Shown here: positions 1-12,037 of the stretch, piece by piece
How positions within the stretch are numbered: position 1 is the first letter of the stretch
Layout: each line of letters begins with the position of its first letter
Source of the DNA: Trichosphaerium sp. ATCC 40318
Lineage: Eukaryota; Discosea; Flabellinia; Trichosidae
Assembly: GCA_038496445.1 (NCBI GenBank)
Contig: JALMLS010000033.1
Span: 24,676-88,675 of the forward strand
Length of the DNA stretch: 64,000 bases
Direction of reading: 5' to 3'
Made by a program: the position numbers and the translations under genes
Notes under the pieces: model-generated
The model's database searches: none
What the model saw: the letters and a program-made list of their open reading frames with translations, nothing else
Told to the model about the DNA's origin: nothing

Positions 1-2313
1 TTTTCAGCGTTCATGCCGTATGTCTTTATATTTTTTCTGTTTTTTTTCTTTCTACCGTGCACACATTATGCATGGTGCAAATTATTTTAAAATCATGCAC
101 ACTGTTCATATGGCGTCCTTTTATTTGGTACCATTGTTCTAACTTATTGACTGTTTCTGCCTAGGTACCAAAACAAGCAATCACAATGGGTGTTGGTACT
201 ATCCTCTCTGCTAGAAAGATTTTCATGCTCGCTTACGCGGAGCATAAAGGCATGTGATTCATATCTTCCGTGATTTGTCACGTGACTGCGCTTACTTTAT
301 TTAGCACATATTATAAAACGGGCAGTTGAAGGTGAGATTGATGAAAAAGTTGCTGCTACTTTTCTACAGGTTAGTCTCAACACAAAAACGCCACTTCCTC
401 TTATAGTCACCGTGTAGGAGCATCCAAACTCTGAGTGTGTCATTGACATGGCCGCTGCTAATCAGATATCTCGCTCAAAGTGCCCTTGGACACTTGTAGG
501 CAATGATACTGATTCGCACATCGAATGGACAGACAAGTGCGTAATTATTAGCTCGGTTACTGTTTTCTAATGCTCCTACTTTAGACTCATCAGGAAAGCA
601 GTTATATGGTTGTCTCTTAAGATCAAAAAACCAATTCTCAAATTAACAGAAGAGGATTACACTGCAGGTCACTTGACTGTACTTCTACGTGATACTCCAG
701 TACACAAGTTGAACATTAGCGTATTTAAGCACTTGCAATCAACCATCACTGGTTGGTGCGTAAAAATCAATTGTGCTTGTGCAAATTATAACGCATTGTA
801 GGCCAGGTGGTAAACCTACAGCATTGACAGCGTCAGGTGATATTAAAACTGCTCAAAATGCTGCTAATGTACGAAACATAAATTAAAACTCAATATTTTG
901 TAGAATTATTACTAAAACAAAGCCCTAGGTAAGCGCTCATCTTGGTGGAACAACTACACGTCTTCCTCAGGATTATATCATAACTGACTACACTCACATA
1001 AGTGCTGCAGTCAACCCTTTTATTGACAACTCCCTTTTTCCTAAAAAGGTATGTTGCATGTTTGTTAAGTTTTGCGTTGTTGTAATCATTAATGGAACCT
1101 ATGAAGGTTTTGATTTTTTCACCTCACCCTGATGATGACGTCATTTCAATGGGCGGTACTTTCATCCGCCTATGCGAGCAAGGTCACCAGGTATAGTCAT
1201 TCGCACAATAGTTCTTGTTATTCACTGTACTCACAGGTACATGTCGCATACCAAACTTCTGGATCTATTGCTGTTTGGGATGAGGATGTAAGACGTTTTG
1301 CAGACTTTGCTGCTCAATACGGTAAAATGTTTGGCATTGAAGCTGAGAAATTAGCAGAAAAGAAAGCTCGCATTGATGTACGTAAAAGTTTTTGAAACAA
1401 GATGATTTATGATGCCTTGTTTTCTTATATTGAGTTCCCGTAGGCTTGTATTAAATCTAAGAAACCTGGTGAACCTGATACAAAAGAAATCTTAGAGATC
1501 AAAGGCATTATACGTGCTACTGAAGCAAAGTAAGAGAGACTTGCAAACAGCTTTATTCTTTTCACCTTGTACTTATTTTTTTTCCTTTTCTTCTCATAGA
1601 TCCGCTGCTCTCTATTGTGGTGCTGCACCTGAGAATATTCATTTCTTGAATATGCCATTTTACGAATCAGGAAAAGTCAAAAAGAATCCGCTTTCTGATA
1701 AAGATATTCAGATTATTAAAAACTTAATTGAAGAGATCAAGCCACAGCAAATCTATGCAGCAGGTGTATGTATAAGACTTACTTAACTTCTTTAACGTGA
1801 GAACTCACTCTCTTTTTGTAGGATTTGTCTGATCCTCACGGAACACATCGTCAGTGTCTTCTAGCAATATTAGATGCTTTGCAACTTGTCAAAACTCAAG
1901 ATTGGTTCAAGAAGTGTCAAGTGTTCCTTTACAGAGGCGCATGGCAAGAGTGGTGCGTTACTAGTAATCTCAGCTTGTTATAATTAAATTGTATTGATAG
2001 GGAGCCTCATGATATTGAAATGGCTCTTCCATTGTCTCCAGTAGAATTAAGACAGAAGAGATTCGCCATTTTCAAGCATCAAAGTCAGAAAGATACGCCA
2101 GCGTTCCCTGGATCTGATCCGAGAGAGTTTTGGCAACGTAGTGAAGCGAGAAACAGGTACATTTGTTGACATTTTTTATTGAATTTTTTGTTGACAAGTG
2201 CCTTTAGAAACACTGCTAAGCTTTACGATGCGTTGGGTCTACCTGAATACGAGGCAATTGAGTGTTTTGTTGAATACAATGTATTCAAGGACAACGAAGA
2301 TATCCCATTGTAG
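1..2313 (+). CDS. NagB-PIG-L (LmbE) fusion protein, 3' part
   Basis: The reading frame spliced across many short introns matches the C-terminal two thirds of the bacterial-type protein that joins a glucosamine-6-phosphate isomerase/deaminase-like (NagB) domain to a PIG-L/LmbE deacetylase domain. From 165 the end of the NagB domain is seen (TMGVGTILSARKIFMLAYAE), then a linker. The LmbE domain begins near 1100 with the zinc/catalytic motif SPHPDDDVISMGG, and the second metal motif DPHGTHRQC lies near 1830-1855. The stop TAG is at 2311-2313. The NagB N-terminus lies upstream of the window; bases 1-17 may end an earlier exon before an intron ending at 164. Introns visible include 250-304 (GC-AG), 370-417 and 538-584 (donor GTGCGT). 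The likely role is amino-sugar phosphate or N-acetyl-sugar deacetylation in the cytosol; substrate is inferred, not shown. Confidence 0.85.
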
Positions 2314-2544
2314 GTTCAATCGCGAACACAATAGTTTTTAAGGCAATAAAAGGGCTTTCTTCATGCTTCTCGTTAAAAAGTGTCATAGCGTACCTCTGCT
2401 TCTCTTTATTTATTGTATGTGTTTGTTTTACGCGAAATGGACAGGTGTCAACATTGTAGAACTGCAGTAGTTTGTGCTTTTATTTGAAATTGTTGGTAAA
2501 AAAGTGACCAAAAAACAAAAACATCAATTACTGAACGAGAAAGC

Positions 2545-4748
2545 ATGTTGAGCTGGATATCTCGTATTGTGGGATATAACACACCTACTACTATAATAGA
2601 ATGTGCCAAAGAGGGGTATATGGCTGGTTTGGAGAATTTTGAAGGAGATGTAGACGAATTACGCGGTCCTGACGGGTGTACTGCGTTAATGGTTGCTTGT
2701 CAGTGCGTTAACAATTTTCTATGTTGAAGGGCGTCTAAAAAATTATTTAAATGCGCCACCGCTCTGTAAATAAACTAACATTGTCGTAGACATGGTCAAA
2801 TAGAATTTGCACAAAAACTGCTTACAATGGGTGCTGATCTCGATGCCCGTAGCGGCCAAAAATTCACACCATTGCACGTTGCGGTATACAGCCAGTACGC
2901 TAAAAAAGATAGTATCACTTTTTTTAATAACGCTTTGAATAGAGCCGAAAACGTACTCATAATGTCGCTTTTGAAGCGCGGTGCAGCATTAGAAGCTTGC
3001 GACCAAAATGACTTTACACCTTTACACATGGTACGTCATTGTTCTTGAAACGGTATTCAACGTGTTCCTAGGCTTGTACAGAGAATTGCCTCAGACTTGT
3101 AAAGCTTCTTATCGAAGAAGGCGCTGACATCAACGCACAGAGTACGATTAACACGTTAAACTCTACAATTTCAGTGAAACAATCGATCTAAAGCGAGACT
3201 TCTTCCTACGGGACTAACTTTATTTTTTTTTAGCTAACATGGGTTTTACGCCGCTTATTGTAGCATCTTGTAATGGATTTTTGGACATTGTAGATTACTT
3301 GATTGAGAAAAAAGCTGACGGAAAGTTACGAACTTTCAAAGGCTTGGAAACTGCTGCTATCTTCTCAGTACGGTATGCTAGACCCACCAACTTAATATAG
3401 TACTAAGGAACTAATATCTTCATTAGATCTAAACAGACGGAAATCACAAAGCGGTTATTAAAGGCGTACCCTGAAATGTTGGATCTTGCTACAGTACGTC
3501 TTTTTTTTTTCTTATTTACGCGTTCTGTTTTATACGTCTCACATCTTAGTTATGATTTTAAAGAAACTGATTTTTACTAATAGGTATCCGGTGGAAATTG
3601 CCTACACTTTGCTGCTCAGTTATCAGATATTGGTGCGTCATCGAATCCATAAAACTTGTCTGTTTCAAGGTTTTTTTTCGTGGTTTTAACCGTCTTTTTG
3701 TAGAAATGGTTGATTACTTATGCTCTCTGGGTGCTGATATCAACTCTCAAAAGAAAAACGGTGGAACTGTATTGCATATTGCTTGTGAGATGAATAAGGT
3801 TGATATGATCACACAACTATTAGAGAGAGGTGCTAAAATTGAAGCAACATCCGCTTTTGGAACAACAGGTACAAAACACTTATTCCTTTCTTATTTTATT
3901 CTTACCATTTTGTTTTACATAGCTTTACATCATGCTTGTAATAAAAAACGTTATGAGGTTTTGAAAGCACTACTAGAGATTGGTAAAGCATCTGTAGTAT
4001 GTCAAGATAAAGATGGCCTCACACCTCTACATGCATTGTGTTCATCTCCAGTACGCTCTTTTTCTATTTTAAACCCAACATCTTAGCTCTTAATGCTATT
4101 CATTCGAATTGCACCTTTGGGTTCTTTTTAACGATAAAGACATGCTCTTTTTTTGCGCATTTGATTAGTACTAATCTAGATCTTCTGTAGAAAGCAGAAC
4201 ACGAAGTCTCTATAAAAATGGCTGAACTTCTTTTGAAGAGTGGTGCTGATCCTAATGCTGGTGATAACTCTTCAGCTACTCCATTACATCATGCTGTTTC
4301 TAGAAAATATCATTTGGAACTTGTCAGATTTTTACTTGAGGTACTTAAACATTCTAACATAAACTGTTACCCTCCATTCGTACAACAAAAAACTAAGCTT
4401 CAACCGTGCATTTTGCGAAACTTTTTTTTGCTAGTTTCTTGACTTTCTATTTCATCTTTGATGAATTGTATACCTCTTTATTTGATTATTTACTTATCTA
4501 TTCAATAGAATAAAGCAAATCCTACACAAGCAGATGACTACGGATGGACACCATTACATTTAACGATGAATATGTACAATCATCCACCAATGGTTGAACT
4601 TCTTAAAGAGTATTGTGATAAGAACTATCCTGAGTTTATGAAGACATTTGATCCTAAATTAAAGCGTAAAGAACTTGCAGGTAAAGATTATACTTCCAAT
4701 GAGATGGTTGTTAAAGAAGCAAACGTCTTTTTCAACAGAAATAAATAG
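2545..4748 (+). CDS. Ankyrin-repeat protein (possibly N-terminal part of an ankyrin-Sir2 gene)
   Basis: ATG at 2545 opens a frame that splices through about eight short introns, e.g. 2703-2790, where TGTCA joins ACATGG and restores an ankyrin helix (ACQHGQIEFAQKLL). At least seven ankyrin repeats can be read, with TPLH cores such as FTPLHVAV, FTPLHM, TPLIVASCNG, TVLHIACEMN, LTPLHALCSS, ATPLHHAVSR and WTPLHLTMN, and GAD/GA turns between them. The open frame ends at 4748 (FFNRNK). Ankyrin stacks are protein-binding scaffolds, so no reaction is expected. Only 83 bases separate this stop from Sir2 coding sequence that has no ATG of its own. A good donor at 4681 (GCAG/GTAAAG) would splice in frame into the Sir2 exon at 4832, so this stop may belong to a minor or unspliced form. 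Confidence 0.85.
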
Positions 4749-4831
4749 ATTACTTTTTTTGAGAAAAAAATAAGAAGCTCCAGTGTTTTTCTTGACCATT
4801 TTTTTATTTGGCTGTACTTTGACTTACGCAG

Positions 4832-6054
4832 TCTTAGACAAGTCTGCGTATGCACACCATGAACTATCAAAAGATGAGCGTGATGCTGTACTTGGTGATG
4901 TTTCATTAGAAGGCATCGCTGAGAAGATAAAGACAGGAAAGATAAAAAATGTGATTGTTCTAACAGGTGCTGGTATTTCAACGAATGCTGGTATCCCTGA
5001 TTTTAGATCACCTGATAAGGGCATGTATACAACCGATATTGTTCAAAAAATGGCCAAGGTTGGCGGTAAAGTATCATTCTCAGTAGCGAATCTTGTTGCA
5101 AATCCAGAAGACTATTACGCAGTTGTAAGAGCTTTGTTCATGCCTGTTGTCCGTGGAGATATTAAGTACGTTTTTGAGTATATCAATGGTCTTCTTTCAA
5201 TGTGTCTAAAGTTATTTGTAGGCCAACTGCTGCACATCACTTCATAAAGCTTCTGAACGACAAAGGCGTTTTGGTTAGAAACTATACACAAAACATCGAT
5301 AATTTAGAAGGCGTTGCAAATATTCCTGCTGATAAAATGGTTGAAGCTCATGGTTCTTTCCGTGGTGCGAGATGCGTAGCTTGTGGTAAACATTCCTCTG
5401 ATATGGATGCATTTTGGGCAACAGTTGAGAAAGAGGTGAGAAGCTTACAGCCTTGCCTTTTTTATATTTGAAGATTTCTTACATTTTTAATCCAGGCTGT
5501 ACCACACTGTGTTCATTGTGGTGGAATAATGAGACCAAATGTTGTTGCATTCGGAGAATCTCTACCAGCTCGATTCCATGATGTTCAGGCTGTACGTACT
5601 TAAAAATATTTGATAATTTTTTTTTGAAGTCTTGTAAGCACGTGAAGCGTGTTTCATTCAAAAAGCCTATTATCATAACTTATCGTTTTATAGGCTGACT
5701 TTGAGGATTGTGATTTGATAATAGTACTTGGTACTTCTCTTACTGTATACCCTTTTGCTGCTCTTGCCAATACATGCTCTCTAAAGACACCAAGATTGGT
5801 ACGCCTCTCTAGAATTGTTATCAACCACAATACTCACGCTGATGTAGCTCTTCAATCGTGAGGCTGTTGGACCTTTCGCAAAGAGTGTTTGGTTTGGTAA
5901 GAAAGATGATGATTGTGTTAAACTAGAGAATAAAAATGAGGATAAAGAGTGCTATAGAGATGTAGCATTTATTGGAGATATTGATGGCGGTGTAAAGCAC
6001 TTTTCAAGTTTACTTGGATGGCAGGATGATCTAAAAGCGCTTTGTGAAAACTAG
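4832..6054 (+). CDS. Sir2-family NAD-dependent deacylase (sirtuin), likely continuing the ankyrin gene
   Basis: The sirtuin fold is complete. NAD-binding motifs are [16 protein letters not shown] (near 4965-5012), TQNIDNLE and FGESLP. The catalytic AHG histidine follows EAHGSF. A zinc site is formed by two Cys pairs (CVAC and CVHC), and [10 protein letters not shown] comes near the end. Introns start with GTACG at about 5166, 5593 and 5800; the last must be removed to join PRL to [12 protein letters not shown], which gives the stop at 6052-6054. No in-frame ATG exists before the NAD motif. The first exon begins after the acceptor ACGCAG at 4826-4831 in a phase that fits the ankyrin exon ending at 4680. 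Sirtuins remove acyl groups from lysines using NAD. The ankyrin-Sir2 order is known in some amoebae (Dictyostelium Sir2A). A separate gene with a missed 5' exon is the alternative. Confidence 0.88.
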
Positions 6055-7448
6055 AAAACCTCTCATGAATCAAGGATAATAGATCTATCAGTATACTATC
6101 ACTATTGTTAAATAATAAAAAAACCCGACGAGGGACTTCCTAGAAAATGGTTACAACTCTTTAGCTCGAAAATACCTTCATGATTTAATGAACGTTTAGT
6201 TCACCCCACGTGTTCGAAATACCTTTCGTAATTGTTTCTTGCACTTACAGGAAAGTACTGTCCTTCATGAAATGGGCCTTGTGTAGTGATCATAACAAAC
6301 ACTTTATTAAGTAAAACGACAGGTCTTTCATGTTCTGGGAAGCTCGCTTGTATAAGAATGTGATCATGTAATACTATGCGTAGCATGTATTTCACTAAAA
6401 AGATCGGACCAAATAACACCGTTCATCTGGTTGCAACAGCTAAAGCAAATGTGTAAAGCCTTTGAACTCAAATTGTTGATGATTTGCTTCCGTATGCTTG
6501 TGTATCTGAGATTTATTTGAAAAATGGCAAGTTAGCTTCAGCGCAAGCTGCTCTTTAGCTCACCCAACTTGGTTATGTGATAAAACCATTCTAATGTGTC
6601 AACTGATAAGCTACAACGCGGGTTGGGTGTGCACTACTTTCGCGAATTGATTAGAGCCACGATTGACTAAAAAATGTGCTGTTTTCTGCAAAAATGTTGT
6701 ACAAAAGGCCTCCTAAAGAACAGATTTCGAGAAATACTGCAAACCCTTCAACACATGCAAATAGTGAGATTACGCGACACTTGCCAAATTAAAAAAGTCA
6801 CGTGTTTTCTAAGATACAGTTAACCATACTAATGTTTACCAGGGCTTGTACAACACTTGATAGCATGATACCTGCACTTGCTACAACTGAAGTAAATAGC
6901 CTTTTGAAAACAATAATTACGTATTCTCAACAAGTATGGCATTGACACGAGCTACCTTTAACTATAAATGATGTTTTTTATGTCCGAACGCTAAGGGATT
7001 TACCTCTTTCTACTCTACTTTTTATGCAACTGTCAAGAGTTTGACTTACTTTCAACAAGATGTTTATAAAGGTTTGAATGTAAAGAGTTTTCTGCACTAA
7101 GTAGTTGGTGCGAAAAAAAAAAAGAGAATCTCACTGTACTAAAGCCTTGGTGGGTCTTCATGATAGGTCTACATAATTGAAGGCATATAACAAAAGCGGG
7201 TGCCAAGGCGCTTAAACGGGACAATTGTTTGTTTGTATCAGGCTTTTTTAGATGATTGTTCGGATAGGAAAGCCTTAGAGAAATATGAATCTTTATAAAT
7301 GTTCATACTTCCCAAATCTCTAAGGGTACATGCTTAACTATAAAATAAAGGGTCAGAAATTTCGCAGTTTTTGTCACGTGCCGGACAAAATAGTTTACCC
7401 GTCGTATGTGTCGGAGAAATTAGAGCTGCATTCACCGGTAATAATTAA
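6055..7448. other. 1.4 kb without an intact gene; decayed coding-like fragments
   Basis: No continuous spliceable frame is found. Several short plus-strand pieces read like protein but are broken by stops and frame changes: about 6386-6457 (MYFTKKIGPNNTVHLVATAK), about 6468-6560 (LLPYACVSEIYLKNGKLASA) and 6831-6944 (LDSMIPALATTEVNSLLKTI). They could be exons of one degenerate gene of unknown family, or chance. A minus-strand frame at 6201-6419 overlaps the first piece and is less convincing. CACGTG occurs near 6800 and 7373. Confidence 0.35.
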
Positions 7449-8305
7449 ATGGCATCTACTAAGACAACCACTCACAAGTTCTTCCATGATGTTAACTTCT
7501 GGAACAACAGAGCTGGGACAATGTCAAAAAAGACTATCGCCAATATTTTCTTGCGAGACGGTTTATTGAAAATTATAAAGGCAATGCCTCAGCCAAAGCA
7601 AGGAGAAGTAGTTTTAGATATAGGCTGTGGCGACGGGAATGGTCTGATTGTACTCGAAGAGATATATGGAGACAGTGGCGCTTCCTTTCATGGTGTCGAT
7701 ATAGCGCCTAAAATGATTGCTTGGTGTGAAGGCTTAAAACTTCCAAATGTAACAAAACTTGAGGTACTACAATCACTAGATTATGCAGTCGCTAACATAG
7801 ATACAAGGTCCAAGATGCATGTAAGATGGATAAATTAAAGTCAAACGCATATCATCACGTGATAAGCACTTTTTGTTTGGAATTTGTTACGGATCACGTG
7901 AGCGCATTCAAAGAACTTTTTAGAGTGATGAAGAAAGGGTCAAAAGCGTATGTTTTAGCATGGTCAGGGAACACTCCATTTGCACCTGTTCAAGAAATTG
8001 CAAAGAAGATTGCACCTGAAAACCCTAGGTCATCAATGGGATATAATAAACCTATCCTAAGCAACAAGGAATACTTCAAAGATGTTGTAACAAAAGCAGG
8101 TTTTCCCAATTTTACTATTGACGAAGTGGATGTTGAATATCAAGGAACATTCGATGCTTGGTATACTCTTATTGAACCAGAAATTGTGAAGCATCTTACT
8201 TTGGAGAACGTGGAAGGGTTAAAGAAAGTGGCTAGAGATACCATAAACGAACTATTTGGTATTGATATGGAAAGTTTACTCAAAAGTGTCCGTGTTGGAT
8301 ACTGA
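7449..8305 (+). CDS. Class I SAM-dependent methyltransferase
   Basis: Starts at ATG 7449 (MASTKTTTHKFFHDVNFWNN). Motif I for S-adenosylmethionine binding is VVLDIGCGDGNG, followed by the acidic ribose-binding strand FHGVDIAPKMIAWCE. The second half (about 7841-8305) carries the motif IV-VI region with STFCLEFVTDHVSAFKELFRVMKKG and ends in KSVRVGY. Together these give a small-molecule-type methyltransferase of about 260 residues. The halves lie in different frames. Either a 78-base intron at about 7764-7841 (donor GTACTA, weak acceptor AAAG) joins LE to SNAYHHV, or there is a single-base shift near 7820. The substrate cannot be read from sequence. The downstream neighbour converges on it, ending at 8647. 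Confidence 0.85.
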
Positions 8306-8646
8306 TGGCTAATAAAAACTAGAGATTGCCAGTAGTGCTAAAGTACTTTTCAATGAGTGTCAGGTTTTTCGTCCTTTAAGATTAAAAGTACCATGCAAAT
8401 ATGCTATGTTGTTTACTTGACTTAGAGACTGAAAGTTTCAAGCGTTGTTTGAGCACAGTACTTTTTATCCCCGTTTTTTTCAGGTTTTAATCAAGCATTT
8501 TTTGTGTGGATAAGATCTTTATTTATATTAGTTGTTCCGTACAAATACCAGATTTTAAAGCAATTGGTACTTGTTACCAGTTGTAAATAGGTTTCATTTA
8601 GAATATCAACAACAGTCTGTACAAGTTATTGGATCTACATTGCCAA
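8306..8646. other. Convergent 3' spacer
   Basis: 340 bases between the methyltransferase stop and the stop of the minus-strand metallopeptidase. AT-rich, with no coding or RNA signal seen. It presumably holds both 3' UTRs and polyadenylation sites. Confidence 0.5.
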
Positions 8647-11600
8647 CTAGCAGACTGAACATTGACATTCATTACCAAACAAGGTACATCCAAGGTAATT
8701 ATTTGGTCCCACAGTCTGTAATCTATCCGTACATCCATTGTCAATGCAAACATTCCCTCTGAGGGTAGGTTGTACAGTACAAAGACCATCAAGGTCAGGG
8801 GAAGTACATGAACATTCTGTTACTCTTACCGCTATTTAAAAGGATTAGAATAGGTTTCAATACTACTAGAGTTGTTTGTTTACCTCCAAATGTCGAAGGA
8901 AAGTAGTCATATCTCCTGCATTCCAAATCTGAACCCACTCGATCACTATTTGCAACACAGCCATTGTCAACACAATTGTCAGTTGTTGGATCATAGTAGC
9001 AACATCCACCGCTCTATTAAAACATGTAAGCGAAAACATATGAATACACTATCAAGTACGTGAGGTGCAGTTGGTGGAGCTGTTGGTGATATTGTAGGTA
9101 CAAGTGTAGGTGCGTTTGTTGGAGCAGCTGTGGTAGGAGAAGCCGTTGTTGGAGTGATTGTGGTTGGGGAAGCTGTTGTTGGAGGTATTGTAGATGGCAA
9201 GTTTGTTGGAGATTCAGTAGGTGTAGTGGTTGGCGTAACTCCATCTAGATAATCGTAAGAACGGTGACGAAAGAAGTATTTACAAACAATAGAAGTACTA
9301 AACAACGTACTACAATCACAACAACAAGCACATTTGACTGTCACTTCAAAGAATTCATTTTTTTGACAGCAATTGAGATCCAACGCTATTCTATCAATAA
9401 TCTGACATTCGCCAACCTCATGAACAGGAAGTCCCATACCACTACATGTTCTAAACAAATAAATTAGCTTTATAACATCTTGAGTGAATAAATAAGACGT
9501 ACTGGTTGCATTGTTGTGTTGCAATAAAGCTGGCATCACTGAAGGCAACATTTACATCACAATCAGTAGATGTTCCAGTACCGAGGGTTGGTACAAAACA
9601 AGGTTCAGGTGTTGGTGCCATTGTTGGTGCCAACGTTGTAGGAGCCGTAGTAGTTGGCGGTATTGTTGTTGGTGCTAGCGTAGTAGGTGGCAAGGTGGTT
9701 GGAGGTAATGTTGTAGGTGCTACAGGTACTGTAGGTGCGAACGTCGGGGGCACAGGAGCGCACGAGCATCCTTCCCAAACTACTTGAAGTCCATAGTGGC
9801 TACCAGCATTTTCTGTTAAAACTCGAAGATTGTTAGGTCCTGTTACAAGTCCATTTGCCCTTGTAAGTTGAAACAATGGTATGTTTGCAACATCATATTC
9901 ATCAAACTGAACGCAAGACATATTAAAAGGTTGTCCGTTAATACTAGCACCGTTGTAGTAATTATCAACCCAGCAACGTCCTTTTAATACTGGATTCACA
10001 CATTCTATTAACTTGTTAACATAAAGTTCAATCACGTGATATTAGCGTACCTTCAGGAATATCAAAGTCGGTTGTAAATTCAACTGTTGCGTATATTGGC
10101 CTACCATATCCTCTGATCCATGTACCCTACTAGCGGAGTGAGCTAAGGTTAAAAGAAGTAGAATGAGTACTGGAGGTAGAGCGAAGTTTACTGTTGATGG
10201 TTGAGCCCAGTTTCCTATTACTACAGCAGTATATGCCAAGCAACATGTGTTTGGTATAAATAGCGGATCTCCCCAACAGTTCCTGAAACCTGTATGACTA
10301 CCACCACATATTTGCCAGTGTGATTCCGGGCTCGATGTTACGAATTGATTATAGAGTCGTGCTGATGCAGGAATATTATTGAAAGCATCATCAACACCTT
10401 GTAAGAAGAATAAGAAGTAGTAGCTAAAATGTTGTTGCCAAGTTTGTACCTGTAGGATACAGTCCAAGAGAATCTAAGCATTGTTGTACTGGCTCATATG
10501 GCGGTGTTGGTGATAGAGTCGTTGGTGGACTTGTTGGTGCTTGAGTTGTTGGTGTTAAACTACCGAACAGTTGACTACATGTTTGATTGGTACTGAATCT
10601 CCATCCCAAAGCTACACACAGAGTGTAAGAAAGATTACAACAAAAATCACACAAAACGTACTGTACAAGATAGATATTTCTTCAACAGTCCATGATCGTC
10701 TGAGTTGTTGTGGTGATATACCAGGACGCATGACAGCATCAAGATGAACCAATGGATCCAAATGACCCATGCTCGTGCCGTGAGCAAAAACAGATGGTGT
10801 AAAGATGACAGGAAGTGTCTCTCCGACTCTTGGACAATCAGTTGTATCCACAGAATCGAACACAATTTGACCCAAACCTCCACTACATAGAACGTTGAAA
10901 TTAGTGTTGAGCTGACTTTGTAGGTAAGAGTTTTATGTACGTTGGAGCTCCGGATGCTACCATGAATGCTCCAGTGGCATCTAATAGTGGAGTGTTTGTA
11001 GAAGCGACTTTGAGGTGTCTATCAAATAGAGAACGGCACAGCTAAATGTTACGAGTCAGCTACAATTGAATACTGCTAACACAATGTACAGGGTTTGGTG
11101 TAACGCTTCCACCTGTAGGATCAATGTAACTAATAAATCCAAGACCATGAGTCAGCTCATGTAGCATGACAGAGTAGAAATCAAATTGATTGGTAGGAGG
11201 AGCACCAGCACCGTAATGGTAGGCTAAGAAAAATAAGTGTGAATGTGATCACATACTTTCTTTTCACTTTTTTGTGATAAAATGTCAAAACATAGACACG
11301 TACTTTGTCCAAAGTTAACTTGAACGCGGATATGAGGGTCTCTACCAAAAGTAGGGTTTGTTCCAGTCAAATAAGCTTGTATTGGATAAGGTGTTTGAAA
11401 TCCAGCAGCCAGAGTAAACAACGGTCCCGCTTTTGCAAGTAGAGGTGATAACGTGTTTAATGACTGTTGTACTTCAATGTGGATCTGCACTATAAAATCA
11501 AATGTTAACGAAAACGACAGTTTTACAACAAAAGGGTAATGGTTCTGCTACTTTTCAAACCAAAAAAGTACCTGATGGAACTCCTGTTGGTAAGGCAAAC

Positions 11601-12037
11601 GTGTTACCAACATCCAACAATACCGATTCAAGGACCTGACGTCTTGTAGCGCCATCTGTAGGGTTGTTGAATCCTGTACCGACATCAAGATAATCTATCT
11701 CCCACGAGACACTTGAAGTTGTAACCTAGACAGAAAGAAATTACAAAAAAGTTGATGACGATATCAGAGGTAAAGGTGAATACAAGGTAACTTGCTTTAA
11801 ACAATCAAAATACGTACAATCTGGATCTGTTCAATGTTTCTTTTGGTTTCCGAGGGTGTTACCTCAACGCAGTCATAAGTTGTGCACCATACAACCCGTG
11901 GTTTTTCCTTTTATTGTAGATAAGTATCATCGGGTTTAACCCAAATGAAGATACTGTACCTGCTCTTCGTTGTTATTGGCATCAACGCCTGAAAGGTATA
12001 AAACCAGCAGTATTATGATTAGAAGCGATTTGCTCAT
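8647..12037 (-). CDS. Secreted HExxH zinc metallopeptidase with Pro/Thr linkers and Cys-rich modules, copy 1
   Basis: Start at 12037 encodes a signal peptide (MSKSLLIIILLVLYLSGVDA). After several introns comes a peptidase domain with zinc motif HELTHGLGF (near 11140-11165), then GHLDPLVHLDAVM with a likely third zinc histidine, and an LGWRF end of domain, as in bacterial secreted M8-like or PEP-CTERM-type metalloproteases. The C-terminal part alternates Pro/Thr-rich linkers (about 9060-9230, 9610-9760, 10500-10560) with Cys-rich modules (CVNPVLKGRCWVDN, CACCCDC, CVDNGC, CIDNGC). The stop is at 8647-8649. It is a paralogue of the gene at 13929-17228, in opposite orientation. Frames appear intact once introns with GTAC donors are removed, and amino-acid differences cluster in the middle. 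It is probably extracellular or surface-associated; the substrate is unknown. Confidence 0.85.

Noticed and set aside
1-2313. Recent bacterial transfer of the NagB/PIG-L gene
   Set aside because: Its domain pair is bacterial-like, but the gene has many introns of the local type and ordinary local composition, so any transfer is old.
4783-4831. Hydrophobic N-terminus ([10 protein letters not shown]) in front of Sir2, as a signal peptide
   Set aside because: The frame starts with GTG, not ATG, and the stretch ends in a typical pyrimidine-rich CAG acceptor; it reads better as intron sequence.
9506-9787. Gly/Val-rich open frame on the plus strand
   Set aside because: Antisense of the Pro/Thr linker in metallopeptidase copy 1.
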